DNA of 64,000 nt from Drosophila persimilis (taxonomy: Eukaryota; Arthropoda; Insecta; Diptera; Drosophilidae): positions 2,232,001-2,296,000 of the forward strand of contig NW_020825289.1 of NCBI RefSeq assembly GCF_003286085.1. Direction: 5' to 3'. Position 1 is the stretch's first letter; each line of letters begins with the position of its first letter. The notes under the pieces are model-generated. The model had not been told where the DNA came from, did not search any database, and was given only the letters and a program-made list of their open reading frames with translations. The position numbers were made by a program, and so were the translations under genes. Below are positions 1 through 10,158 of the stretch, piece by piece.

Positions 1-73
1 GGTCTGATTGCAGTCAAATCTGATTTCTCATCTGAGTTATTCCCATTAAATAATATCCATGGAACTGCATTTT
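1..73. other. Unassigned left edge
   Basis: The first 73 bases precede the INE-1 element. I see no ORF, repeat or motif that I can assign. It is probably another TE fragment cut by the window edge. Confidence 0.3.
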
Positions 74-1153
74 TATACCCGATACTCAAAATGAGTATTG
101 GGGTATATTAGATTTGTGGTAAAAATGGATGTGTGTAACGTCCAGAAGGAATCGTTTCCGACCCCATAAGGTATATATATTCTTGATCAGCATCAATAGC
201 CGAGGCGATTGAGCCATGTCTGTCTGTCCGTCTGTCCGTCCCCTTCAGAGGCTAATGCTCAAAGACTATAAGAGCTCGAGCAACGATGTTTTGGATCCAG
301 ACTTCTGTGATATGTCACTGCTACAAAAATATTTCAAAACTTTGCCCCGCCCACTTTTCCGCCCCCACAAAGGATGAAAATCTGTGGCATCCACAATTTC
401 GACGATACGAAAAAACTAAAAACGCAGAATCGTAGAAGATGACTATATCTTCTAGAGTGCAAAATCTGAACCAGATCGTATAATTATTATAGCCAGAATC
501 AAGAAAACAATTTCACTCTTTCTCGCTCTGTCTCTCTCTAACACACAGGTTTCATGGTCGGTTTTGCCAATTGCAAAATATGAGTTCAAGGATCTCAGAA
601 CCTATAAGAGCCAGAGCAACCAAATTTCGTATCCACACTCCTGTGATATGGGACCTTGACCGTTTCGTGTCCAAGTTTTGCCACACCCCCTTCCGCCCCC
701 GCAAAGGACGAAAATCTGGGGCATCCTCAAATCTCAGAGACTATTAAGGCTAGAGTAACCAAATTTGGTATCCGCACTTCTGTTATATCTCTCTATAAAA
801 CGTATATCCCAAAATTCCGCCCCACCCCCTTCCGCCCCCATAAAGGACGAAAATCTGTTGCATCCACAATATTGCAGATTCGAGAAAACTAAGAACGCAG
901 AATCATAGATAATGACCATATCTATCAGATTGCTGAATCTGGATCAGATTAGTTAATTTTTATAGCCAAAAGGAACAAATCAATTTGCACTGGCTACGCA
1001 GCGCCCGACGTCAAGCTTAGACTGATTTTCTGTCTCTCTCGCACGCACTCTTTGTCGTGTCGTTTAATATTAGGAGGAGAGCCATACTGACTTAGTATCG
1101 GGTATAACTGTAGAGTTGCGGTGTCCGCAGCAACTCACAACGTTCCCCCTCGT
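74..1153 (+). mobile_element. INE-1/DINE-1-like Helitron-type element, near full length
   Basis: The element starts TATACCCGATACTC and carries a 5' terminal hairpin (ATACTC / GAGTAT). A GTCT/GTCC microsatellite follows at about 220-241. It ends with a 3' hairpin (GAGTTGC / GCAACTC) just before CCCCCTCGT. It is non-coding. The same architecture recurs many times in the window and matches the Drosophila INE-1/DINE-1 family as I know it, a non-autonomous Helitron-like element. The ends are set from the filled/empty site pair at 40299-41387. Short ORFs inside it have no coding meaning. Confidence 0.85.
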
Positions 1154-1172
1154 TTTATAGCTATATTTACTA

Positions 1173-2474
1173 CGCCCTTAACCTTACCTAACCTCCCTGA
1201 TTCTCCAAGTATTTGTTATACTTAAAAAGTAATAAATCCAGGCTCTATAAAAAGTACCAGAAGTCGGGCTCCACGTCGGCCTTAGCTCTATACTCCTCCG
1301 CTCGCTCTCTGTTCCTTGCAATTAATAGTCAGTGTTATAATCATTAACTTTCACAATGTAGTAGAAATTTTCGTAGTGATCCTAAAAAGTTATATTCGTT
1401 CGTTAACTCTAAGCGTAAGTCAAACGCTTTTCCTCCGTCCCTTCATTACCAGAACAAAACAGAAGCTTCTGCTGTTGGTATTGCAAAAATATTGAAAACT
1501 ATCGCCGATCGCCTTCCGCCATCCCGAAGCTTCTTGAGTTCCTGGTCACCCGGCAACTGCAACATCTTTGTTGCAGCTTGATATCTCCGTCCCAACACGG
1601 TTTCTTCAGACATCGTTCAACATCGACTAACCTTCTTGAGTTTTCTAACCTAATCCACCGTGGTTTTCAAAGTGGTTTACGGACTTCAGCAAGGCATTCG
1701 ATTCTGTGAACCATGCTCTGCTTATTCACAAGCTCTCTTTATTAGGGTTCCCAACGAATCTTCTAGATTGGATTTTGTTCTAACTCTCTAACCGTACTCA
1801 ACGTGTTTTGTTTTCTAATGTGTTCTCAGATATTGTTAATGTTACTTCAGGTGTGCCACAGGGAAGTTATCTGGGCCCGCTTCTCTTTATTTTATTTGTG
1901 AATGACTTCCTCGAGTTATGACATACTCTAATATACTAATGATTGCTGATGATGTTAAAATCTGTCTGCCTGTCGCGCTTCACATTTTGTCTCATATGTT
2001 CTAGGAAATCATGTCGTCAAGCGAATTTCGAGTTCAAATGACCTCGAAGTCCTCTTTGATCATAAGATGTGTTTTAACAGCCATATAGCTACAACAGTAA
2101 ATAACGCTAAGGGTGTCTTAGCATTCATCAAGCTTTGGTACAAGGAGTTTGACGACCCGTGCGTTAGGAAACAACTCCATATCTCGTTAATACGTCCTAT
2201 ATTGGAGTATTGTTCTTGTGTGTGGAGCCTGCAGTCCTCTTACCCATGTGTAGGTCTAATTATGCCGAACATGAACCTATTATGGTTTTATGCCATAATT
2301 ATAACCTCTGTCATACCTTATCCCCTGAACTATCGCTTAAATAAATAGCATGCAATATTTATAATCACCTCAATTTAACTAACTTTTAACTTCTCTTTTT
2401 TCCTCCTTTTGTAATTAAGTGCCATTATTAACAGATAATTGTTAATTTAATAAAATAATAAAAATAAATAAAAT
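1173..2474 (+). mobile_element. CR1-like LINE, plus strand, 5'-truncated and internally deleted (copy A)
   Basis: This is part of a non-LTR retrotransposon pol. It begins in the linker between endonuclease and RT, jumps by deletion after codons for ASAVGIA, and resumes near the QHGFFRHRST block. It then shows SGVPQGSYLGPLLF (RT motif 4) and the thumb region (ISLIRPILEYCSCVW). The 3' UTR ends in an A-rich AATAAA-type tail at about 2440-2474. In-frame stops and frameshifts make it a pseudogene. The same family lies inverted at 7338-9075. The RT spacing and the DLGVLFDHKMCFNSHI-type block resemble the CR1 clade; the family name is uncertain. Confidence 0.75.
1928..1932 (+). other. Empty target site of the BEL/Pao insertion (ctaat)
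   Basis: The uninterrupted text acatactctaatatactaat in copy A corresponds to the two flanks of the BEL/Pao element in copy B (11751-11755 and 17399-17403). The 5-bp target ctaat is present once here and twice there. Confidence 0.93.
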
Positions 2475-2648
2475 AAGCTGGGCAATAAACAGCTTCAACC
2501 CGTTCAAATCCCCAGGCCCAAGTCCCCAATTCAGAAGGCCGTGGAAATGGCCATCAACTGGCTACAAGGTATCTTCAGACAGAAACTGGCTGTAGGCACA
2601 ATCACGCGAGCTTGGCTTAAGGCAAAGATAGTCTTCATCGCCAAAGCA
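2475..2648 (+). pseudogene. LOA-type LINE reverse transcriptase scrap (copy A)
   Basis: Translation in broken frames gives INSFNPFKSPGP, then a WLQGIF-like stretch and AWLKAKIVFIAKAG. This is the N-terminal RT block typical of LOA/R1-group LINEs (PFKSPGPDG then FIPKAGK). It lies directly after the CR1 tail and before a LINE ORF1 piece on the other strand, so it is a truncated insertion remnant of about 170 bp. Many of the usual conserved residues are displaced by frameshift. Confidence 0.6.
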
Positions 2649-2649
2649 G

Positions 2650-2954
2650 GGGAAACCCATATAATTCTGTTAGGTCAGGGGCCAGCCGTGACACAAAAAC
2701 TTGTCGTTTTATTGGGACACCCACCAGTGGTTTACCAGTGGTACTACCAGCCTAGTACGTTTGGTGGCAATATCCGGAGGTCCGGAACGTCTATTTACTG
2801 GTGGGATCGGGATACACGGGAAAACTAGCGAACCTGCGGACATCACGGACACGGACGCTCCGAGGCAATGAATTCTGTTACCGAATCTGCATCGCCAGCA
2901 GCTGTAGTTGCCCTTGGAGTGGCAAACGAGATCAAGTGCTGCACACTTGGAGTA
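2650..2954 (-). pseudogene. LINE ORF1, C-terminal part (copy A)
   Basis: On the minus strand the text encodes, with frameshifts, TPSVQHLISFATPRATTAAG, a Pro-rich stretch (IPIPPV, RRSGP) and KRQVFVSRLAPDL. The same protein is encoded more cleanly at 63382-63996 on the plus strand. It is the downstream half of an ORF1 split by the solo LTR 2955-4008; the upstream half is at 4009-4345. FVSRLAPD is a usual start of the globular C-terminal region of ORF1 proteins in CR1/R1-group LINEs. Confidence 0.7.
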
Positions 2955-4008
2955 TGTGACGGCGCTTCGGCCGGGGTATGCTCGTCGCGCCGGGTTCCAC
3001 AGAAATTTGTTTGATCTCTGGGTGTGGTAGCTGAAAGAGAGTCTCGTGGTGCAAGAATAAGGCGGGGCTTGAGCGGTAATAAAAGAGATAGAGTTATTTT
3101 TATTGTTCTTAAAAGGTACAAAGTTTGGTAGGTGCGCGGGTGTTTTTCTGCTGGCTCTTCCTTCGGGGTCGGCTGCCGGGGTCGTCCTTCGGGTTGGCCG
3201 CACGTGGCGGATGGTTGCGTGCGGGTCCTGGTAGTCTTCTGGTCGGTGTCGGTTAGTGCTCTCCAAGGAGAAATAATGTTGCGGAGGGTTAATGCGCTCC
3301 GAGGAGAAGTATGTTGCGGAGGGTTAATGCGCTCCGAGGAGAAATAATGTTGCGGAGGGTGAATGCGCTCCGAGGAGAAATAATGTTGCGGAGAGTGAAT
3401 GCGTTGCCATGTGAAGAAAGGTTGCGGAGGGTTAATGCGCTCCGAGGAGGGGAAAGGTGGCGGAGGTGTAATGCGCTCCGAGGAGGATCGCTGGGGCTGC
3501 TGGTGGCTGCTACTGATGCTTACCTCTCCACTGGCCGGAGCCGAACTGATGCTGATCCCTCTGGCGGAGCCCCTTTTATTTCCGAAAATCAGCTGATCCG
3601 TACGGTATGTCCCTAGCGCGTTGTGCTGATGTGTCCCTAACGCGTTTGTACGGATCGGCTGATAGTGTGCCCGTTGGTGCTTGGGTTATGGTCACACTTG
3701 GGGAGGTAAGCTGTGGGTGTGACCGTGGGTGGCTGTGCTACGGGCCCATTGGTGGTGATCAGCTGTGGTTGGTTTTATGTATCTTTTATTGTTTGTTTAT
3801 TTATATTTATTTCTTTTATCCTTATGTGGCAGGTCTTCATGTATTTGTCGCTTATGTTCTACTTATCCTACTAATACTTATTTTTTAGTCTTCATGGCTT
3901 GTCTTGGTGTTTCTGGTATACTTAGTCTTCAGGGTTTCTTCTCGGTGTTTCTAATTGTTGTGGTGTTTGTGGCGCCGGCGCTTGGTCTTCCTGGCCCTGG
4001 GCGTCACA
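2955..4008 (-). mobile_element. Solo LTR with 4-bp TSD inside a LINE ORF1 (copy A)
   Basis: On the minus strand it begins TGTGACGCC and ends GCCGTCACA, so it has TG...CA ends with a short inverted repeat. It is flanked by direct repeats agta at 2951-2954 and 4009-4012. Joining the flanks restores the ORF1 reading ...TPTTPSVQ, the text seen in the uninterrupted homologue at about 63690-63715. A minus-strand AATAAA lies near 3082. No internal retroelement sequence is present, so it is a recombined solo LTR. The 4-bp TSD suits Ty3/gypsy; the family is unknown. A GC-rich minisatellite lies inside it. Confidence 0.85.
3247..3490. repeat. 35-38-bp minisatellite inside the solo LTR (copy A, about 6 units)
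   Basis: The repeated core is GTTGCGGAGGGTTAATGCG followed by CTCCGAGGAGAAATAAT with point changes. Copy B has about 10 units at 18725-19078, which explains most of the 117-bp size difference between the two LTR copies. Confidence 0.9.
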
Positions 4009-4345
4009 AGTAGTAGGAGTGATCCCACGGAGTGATCCTCTTGCGCTTCGGCTATGAGCCATGGCTATGAGCCGATCGTATTGCTTTTTAAAGATAATGG
4101 TCAGCTCCTTAAAGCCCTTCTGCGTCTCTACCATGTTATTCTCAACCGCACGGTATGCCTTACATCTGTAGTGCAAGCCATTACGATTTAAGATGGCATC
4201 ACCCACCCGTAAACCCAGAGCATTTTGCGTGGACTAAGTTGTCGCAGAGCAGAAGGGGATACTCGGCTGATCATAAGTGATCTCTTTCCGACAAGTTTTT
4301 TTGGCAGAGACCACAGTAAAGTCTATTATAGGATGAACAACTCAA
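4009..4345 (-). pseudogene. LINE ORF1, N-terminal zinc-finger part (copy A)
   Basis: Read on the minus strand it shows CGLCQKNL, then LCDN.VHAKCSGF, then HYRCKAYRAV. This cysteine/histidine spacing is PHD-finger-like, but the final Cys pair is damaged (CKAY instead of the CEAC seen at 63440-63465). GFKELTIIFKKQYDRL follows, predicted helical. The text runs on to RKRITPW-type sequence and then meets the solo LTR at 4008. One in-frame stop and frameshifts make it non-functional. PHD-like fingers in ORF1 are known from CR1-group LINEs, which is a possible link to the neighbouring CR1 copies. Confidence 0.65.
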
Positions 4346-4402
4346 CGAAATTTTAACAAAACAAAAAAAAAAATTTCTGAACAAATAGCTATCAGACCAT
4401 TG

Positions 4403-5595
4403 CACTATGGTCCGAGCGACCACTTTTGTTGGCCAAAATAAATAACTCCCGAACGGAACAAGATTTTTTATTTAGTTTTTGGTATTGGATATACATATAT
4501 AATCAATAAGTGGATTTAAGAAAAAAATGGGTGTGGCACCGCTCTTATTTTAATAATGCATATTTAAATAATTAGTTATAGTGAAAAAAAGTATTTAGCA
4601 TATTTTATTTAAGAAAACGGCGTTGGACGCCTAAAAAAAATTTTGATTTAAATAAAAATAAAATTGTTGAAAGGTTTCCGTAAATTATTGCTGAGATCTT
4701 TGTCTAAAAGCAAGGTTACGCCTCGTTAGGTGAGATATGTGCCTGCTTTCCGACTGTGTCCTGTGCAGCCTTACGAACTTAGTTAGCATTCTCTGGGTAT
4801 AAAGATAAAAGTATTGAAATAAAGGCTTGTGGCCAATCCACATATTTTCGTTCAAACATCTTTGAATTTGACCGGCATTTGTTCCGTTATGTTGCCAAAC
4901 GATACAAAATGTTCTTGCTAGTATCTTCAAAAGCTTTTTTCATTTCATATGATATGTCGCCTTAAGATCCCTTTTTCAAATAATTGATAATTTTACCCTT
5001 CTCTGAATTCCATACGGCAAACAACTCTGCATTTTCGAATTTGAGGTTATGCTCTATTAATGCAAATTCCAAGAATTGTGGTGAAAAGTTGTATTTCTTA
5101 CTACATACATTTTAAAAAGGATTTATTAATCTACGACACACAAAAGGTTTCAAGGTAGGACTAGGTAGGACTCACTTTGTACACCTTTTCAAAAATTAGT
5201 TTTCATTACAAGTTGGCAATGTTGAAGGCCTCACTTTAACCTTCAATTACGAAGACATCACAACTACTTGATACCGTTAAAAACTCAAAAGGCGTAGTAA
5301 AAACCCGACTGATTAAGATTCATCAAAAAAATTTAATCTGGTCTTGGTGTTTTTCAATTTTTGAGAGATTTAAAATGGTTATTAATATGGCACTTTTTCA
5401 CTTCACGTGCTTTACGATAAAAAAAAGTTGGGTTGCACAGCTGATTTTGCGAATGTGGCGCCGTCTATGGAAATTTCTGGTACGCAGCTTTAATGGTCAC
5501 TCCTTTTCTAATGCAGAGTGATCAAAACCAAGTTTAAGTTTTGACTTTTAAAAATTAGGTTTTGGCCAACAAAAGTGGTCGTTCGGACCATAGTG
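4403..5595. mobile_element. TIR DNA element, about 1.2 kb (copy A)
   Basis: The ends are inverted repeats of about 36 bp with one mismatch. The left end starts CACTATGGTCCGAGCGACC and the right end is the complement of CACTATGGTCCGAACGACC; both run on to TTGTTGGCCAAAA. The interior is AT-rich, with at most an 81-residue minus-strand ORF (4685-4930) that I cannot assign. Flanks cattg and tgttc give no convincing TSD. The CACTATGG terminus recalls Transib or CACTA-group elements, but neither is proven. It is presumably non-autonomous. Confidence 0.75.
4685..4930 (-). pseudogene. Unidentified ORF in the TIR element (copy A)
   Basis: This 81-codon ORF reads MKILARTFCIVWQHNGTNAG onward, with a GQIQRCLNENMWIGHKP stretch. 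It is conserved in copy B (20276-20521) with one amino-acid change, but that follows from the recent duplication. It could be a remnant of a transposase. I recognise no catalytic motif and do not assign a superfamily. Confidence 0.3.
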
Positions 5596-6469
5596 TGTTC
5601 TGCTAGACAAACGCTAATAGGACGATAGGAAAGCTGTTGCAGCAGCAGCAAATGAGAGAGAGACAGCTACTGAACAGAAGGTTCGAGAGCAAGAGAGAAA
5701 GGCAGTTATTTAAGTTAAGATTATAGCGAGGGAGTGATAACACAACAAATCCGTCTGTTTTGTCCTGTGAAACGGTGAGGAGTTTACTACATGAATGTCG
5801 AACTGGTTCTTTAACAATGTCAAGGTATATGGTTCTGATACTCGGTAAAATTGTGGGGAAGTTAAGGGCTAGCCGCCGTTATACGGGGATATCCGGATGC
5901 GGCGAACTCCGGAGGCGATCTCTCCCGGAGAGTCAAGATATGAGGAGAGGACCCTCGGAGAAAGTGCAGCGGGACGTCGGGATCGGGTCGGCAGTGGTCC
6001 AGCGCATGACCAAGTATGGTCATGAGATCACGCCGCCAGCCAGGTCCCGTTACGAAGCAAGTGGAGAATGAAGGAAGCTCCGATGGAAAAATATGGGTAC
6101 CGCGTGCTGTAAGAGGAAGGTCGCGACGATGAGGAAGTACAGTCAGCCGAGGGAGATGTCAAGTGAAAAGTACGCAACGTAGTCGCAACGTCCAGAGTCG
6201 GTTACGCATGCCTCAGAGAGGAGGAGAACATACAGTTGAGCCAGCGCAGGAGGCAAAGTAGTGTAAAATAGCTTTAAGATACCAATAATGAAAAATTGTT
6301 ATAGCAGTAACCAAACCTTACCCGTGCATTCTTACTTGTCGGCGGGGGCAACTTACAAATTTGTTGCGGCGGGCCCACTGACCGCTGAGCCAGCCCAGCT
6401 GAATAAGACGGAACAAAACGGTTCGTTACTAAATGTTTACCAATTTTAGAATCGACATCTTCACATCAG
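5596..6469. other. Unassigned TE-like sequence (copy A)
   Basis: About 870 bases with a moderately GC-rich centre and a 103-codon plus-strand ORF (5760-6071) rich in Arg and Ser with no motif I know. It sits between the TIR element and an integrase remnant. It may belong to the same LTR element as that remnant, but I cannot show it. Confidence 0.35.
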
Positions 6470-6850
6470 TGATTATGCGTGAAGCGACATGCTGCGTAAT
6501 CGCCAACTTGGAACATTTTTCAAAATTTTTCCACAGTGCCCTGCTTCAATGTGGATAAATTCGCCTACCCTTACTGGAAATGGTGCTACGCATAATTCCT
6601 GCTTTGTCGTATGCCCAGCACATTTGGCTTTTTGGCATAACCAGCAGCTTATCACTTTCTCTGCTTCGAAAGCAATAATCTCGCAGAACCTACTTCACAT
6701 TCTCTTGGACTGCTCTGTGCGCCCGATTGTGTCGTTCTTCGTCGTTGGTGACACCCGTCCCAAGGTTCTTGCAGTTCCGCAGTTTTGGGTCCGGGAATGT
6801 TTTGACTAAGTCATTCTGCAGAAATGGTAGTAATGGCAAGGTGCAATGAA
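6470..6850 (-). pseudogene. pol: Errantivirus-type integrase zinc-binding domain remnant (copy A)
   Basis: In two minus-strand frames the text gives NDEERHNRAHRAV, then an in-frame TAG, then VLRDYCF. After a frameshift it gives SCWLCQKAKC, KQELCVAPFPVRVGEFIHI. This is the HHCC zinc domain of gypsy/errantivirus integrases (H-x3-H then C-x2-C) and the start of the core (VGE.IHID); the catalytic core is absent. It is a short decayed remnant of an LTR element. In an intact element this domain splits from RT and positions viral DNA ends. Confidence 0.7.
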
Positions 6851-7337
6851 TGGCAATAACGACTCTGTTCGGGCCAGCCGCTGAAGAATAACCGTAACTT
6901 TAAGCATTATTATTGTATGAGCAGAGAGAGCCGCCTATGTTGTAAAACGTTGACTTTCTGCAGAGCTGCTGCGCTCTCCCGCAGGGGCTCTCTGCCGCCG
7001 GCACTTCGGCAACTACTTTGATCTGCTGCCGCCACTTCTGCAATCACTTTGATCTAACGCCGTCGTCTATTTTTAGTTCTATGCTAACCCCTCTGCGCAT
7101 TGGTTGCATATCGATCTCGCATAAATTTTATCTGGCCATAGCAAGCAAACGGCTTCCGCTAAGCCACCAAGATTAAATACGAATTATAAAGTTTAACCCA
7201 AATTCTCTTTCATTTTGAAACACATAGGGGCCAAAAAAGCTTGGCATCTCAAACAGACTCTTTGATGAAGTCAAGAAGCGTTTCGCGGCTGAAAAAGTCA
7301 ATTCTGTGACGTGTTTTTTCGGAGAAGAGGATGTGTA
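6851..7337. other. Probable LTR-derived sequence between integrase remnant and LINE (copy A)
   Basis: Nearly 500 bases with GC-rich clusters (ctctcccgcaggggctctct) and then an AT-rich stretch. No ORF of note. The position next to an errantivirus-type remnant and the composition suggest LTR or untranslated sequence, but no boundaries or TSD were found. Confidence 0.3.
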
Positions 7338-7753
7338 TTTTATTTATTTATTTATTAATTAACAAATTATCTGTTAATAATGGTACTTAGTTACTAAAGG
7401 CGGAAAAGTATAAGTTAAAAGTTAGCTAAATTTAAATGATTATAAATATTGCATGCAATTAGTTTAAGAGACAGTTCAGGGGATAGGGTTTGACAGAGGG
7501 AGTTATAATTATGGCATAAAACACTAAAAGGTTCATGATCAGCATAATTAGATAGTCTAGATGGAACGGCCAAGTGAATCTGACCCAAGAGAGTTTGGGA
7601 GTCAACAGTCCCAAGCAGGAGCTTGTGCACGAACATTACGCCATTGCATATTCTGCGATGGTGCAACGACGGCAGGTCAATAAGATTTAGCCTAGACCGG
7701 TAGGGTGGCAAGATTCTACCTGAGTCCCAGTTAAAGTTCCGAAGGGCAAAAAT

Positions 7754-8413
7754 TCAAAATTGCTTTTGCACGGATTCAATAACAGCCTGCTGCTCTTTAT
7801 ACTGCGGGCTCCACACACAAGAACAATACTCCAATATAGGACGTACCAACGAGATGTACAGTTGTTTCGTAACGTACGGGTCGTCAAACTCCTTGGACCA
7901 ACGCTTGATGAACGCTAAAACACCCTTAGCTTTATTTACAGTTGCAGCTATATGGCTGTTAAAACACATCTTATGATCAAAAAGGACTCCGAGGTCATTT
8001 GGACTCGAAATTCGCTCAAGGACATGATTTCCTAGAACATATGGGACAAAATGAGGAGCGCGACGGTAAAATGTCATAAGTTTGCATTTGGAAAGGTTCA
8101 GAAAAAGAAGATTAGTTGAAGACCACAATAGTAGTTCACTTAGATCAAGTTGCAGGCTTGTGTGCAAATACCAATCAGAGTAAGAAAGACAGATTTTGAC
8201 ATCATCAGCATACATTAGTGTAGTAGAGTATGTTATAACTTGAGGAAGGTCAACCACTAATAAAATAAACAGAAGCGGGCCCAGATGACTTCCCTGTGTG
8301 TTAGAAAACAAAACACGTTGAGTACGGTTAGAGAGATAGGACAAAATCCAATCTAGAAGATTCGTTGGGAACCCTAATAAAGAGAGCTTGTGAATAAGCA
8401 GAGCATGGTTCAC
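7754..8413 (-). pseudogene. pol: CR1-like LINE RT, palm and thumb (copy A)
   Basis: This 219-codon frame begins at NHALLIHKLSLLGFPTNLLD. The catalytic MYADDVKICL box is at residues 67-76. NDLGVLFDHKMCFNSHI and LYISLVRPILEYCSCVWSP follow. Compared with the plus-strand copy it has lost about 12 codons covering most of SGVPQGS (RT motif 4), leaving SNTQGSHLGPLLFI. The template-gripping motif is therefore damaged although the YADD is intact. It continues the frame of 8410-9036 after a frameshift. Copy B (23384-24043) is nearly identical. Confidence 0.8.
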
Positions 8414-9036
8414 AGAATCGAATGCCTTGCTGAAGTCCGTAAACCACTTTGAAAACCACGGTGGATTAGGTTAGAAAACTCAAGAAGGTTAGTCGATGTT
8501 GAACGATGTCTGAAGAAACCGTGTTGGGACGGAGATATCAAGCTGCAACAAAGATGTTGCAGTTGCCGGGTGACCAGGAACTCAAGAAGCTTCGGGATGG
8601 CGGAAAGCTTTGCGATACCACGATAGTTTTCAATGTTTGATCTTGAACGTTTTTTGTGAAGCGGAATGATATAGAACTCATTCCAAATTACTGGGAGAGA
8701 AGACTGTTCCAAGGAGAGGTTGAAGAGAAAGGTCAAGGGTTTGCAAAGGGACTGGGCACAGTGTTTTAAGATGCAATTTGGTACCTTATCTGGACCCGCA
8801 GAAAACGATATGTCCATAGATGACAAACCTTCCAGAACAACGTTTTCCTCGAAAAAGGGCAGAAAAATGCTGTTAGCTTGAGGTAGCTGGTACGGATACG
8901 GAGTGGATGCGTTGTAAATATGAGACGAGTACGTTGTTTGGAAAAAGTTAGCGAATAAATTTGCAATACCAACAGCAGAAGCTTCTGTTTTGTTCTGGTA
9001 ATGAAGGGACGGAGGAAAAACGTTTGACTTGCGCAC
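8410..9036 (-). pseudogene. pol: CR1-like LINE RT, N-terminal fingers (copy A)
   Basis: 208 codons cover the region before the palm: HYQNKTEASAVGIANLF, GPDKVPNCILKH, FNLSLEQSSLPVIWNEFYII, PLHKKRSRSNIENYRGIAKL and HGFFRHRSTSTNLLEF. The frame is lost where FSKAFDSVNH should follow, so this and 7754-8413 were one gene. In copy B a 729-bp deletion removes the first 70 or so codons. Confidence 0.8.
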
Positions 9037-9075
9037 GAATAGAATTTTTTAGGATCACTACGAAAGTTACTATGT

Positions 9076-9600
9076 TCAATTGAACATGTAATATAATAGC
9101 TTACGACAAAACACAAGCCACTGCAGCGTGTTCTGCTAACAATGCAGAGGGAGCGAACACATCGGTGCAATTGCTTACCATCAAAATGACGCAATTGCCC
9201 ATTAGACAATATACATATATTTTTACAGACTCAGCACTTTTTTACCTTTTGTTACCTATAAATAAGAATAATTTTTTTTCAATAAAGTCAATATCAGAAA
9301 CTGTCTGTCACTCATCTTTCATCGCAATCATGGCTGTATGCGCACCGGATACCCTCTCCGCAGTATAACTGGGTCAAGTTCTAGTTACGACAGCCAAACT
9401 GTAGACGATTTATGTACTGTATGCAACCCAGCTTCCTACACGCACAAACACACACACAATAACAGGTAGAGTTTTTGACCACAAAAAGTCTAAATAAAAG
9501 AAAAAAGTCGGCAGTTCTGCCTATCCGGTAGTCTCCCCTAGGCCAGAGGCCGATATAAAGATATATTCATGAAACAAGCTGCATTTGACAGAAAAATCTT
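9076..9600. other. Unassigned sequence, mostly lost from copy B
   Basis: About 520 bases with no recognisable ORF. It contains a short ACACACAC run near 9450. Copy B lacks 8860-9588 exactly between two copies of cagaaaaa, so this stretch is a remnant of the pre-duplication state. Confidence 0.4.
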
Positions 9601-10158
9601 TCATCTTTGACCTCCTTAAGTAAATTATGTTACACTGTCTAAAAGTTTCACAATAAAGTGTTAAAGTTGAAAATTTTTGACGGTTCATATTTTCCTGTGT
9701 AAAATGTAAAATTTTTATTTTTTCAAGTCGAAAAAGTACTTTTAATGGTTAATTTGACTATAAAATATTATTTATTATTTATTTATTATTATTTATTTAT
9801 TTTTTATTCAATTTTCAACATGACGTAAAATATTTTTTTATTCTGAAAGTTGGTTGAGTTTTCTGTTTCTGTAAGATAGTCCCCCATTATAAGCGTGGGA
9901 GTTAGCTTCTTCTCACGACATTTTTCCAGTAACAGCTCTGCAGTCTTCGAGGCATACGCACTAGACTTGCGGGTATTTTTTTCGTTGTAGTTTGAAATAT
10001 TGAAAATGACACCCAATTTTTTGATAATGTCAATATCCAGCCCAGGTATCTCTGCAGTAATTTCGTTTTTCTCAAAGAATGTCTGTGATGGGATTGGTCC
10101 CTTGATTGTGACAGTCCACCTTCATTGATAGTTTGTCTAAGAATTTTTCTTGAATAAT
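9601..10158 (-). other. AT-rich sequence with an unidentified minus-strand ORF remnant (copy A)
   Basis: An AT-rich part (9700-9840, with TTTATTTATT runs) precedes two overlapping minus-strand frames at 9804-10016 and 9902-10174. They look like one broken reading frame (GVIFNISNYNEKNTRKSSAY, ASKTAELLLEKCREKKLTP). No family is recognised. It is conserved in copy B (24502-25046) only because of the duplication. Confidence 0.35.

Larger units (their letters stand above)
7338..9075 (-). mobile_element. CR1-like LINE, minus strand, 5'-truncated (copy A)
   Basis: Same family as 1173-2474 but inverted. Reading down the minus strand: RKSNVFPPSLHYQNKTEASA linker, GPDKVPNCILKHCA, the NYRGIAKLSAIPKLLE block, QHGFFRHRST, SVNHALLIHKLSLLGF, then YADD and the thumb, then a 3' UTR ending in a TAAATAAATAAATAAAA-type tail at 7338-7355. 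The TAAA-type tail and RT motifs fit the CR1 clade. The endonuclease and ORF1 are missing. The frame breaks once near 8412 at VYTDFSKAF. Confidence 0.82.

Noticed and set aside
220-241. GTCT/GTCC run as an independent satellite
   Set aside because: It is the known internal microsatellite of INE-1 copies and occurs at the same place in each.
5760-6071. 103-codon ORF conserved in copies A and B
   Set aside because: Conservation is due to the recent duplication. Composition and lack of motifs give no support for a gene.
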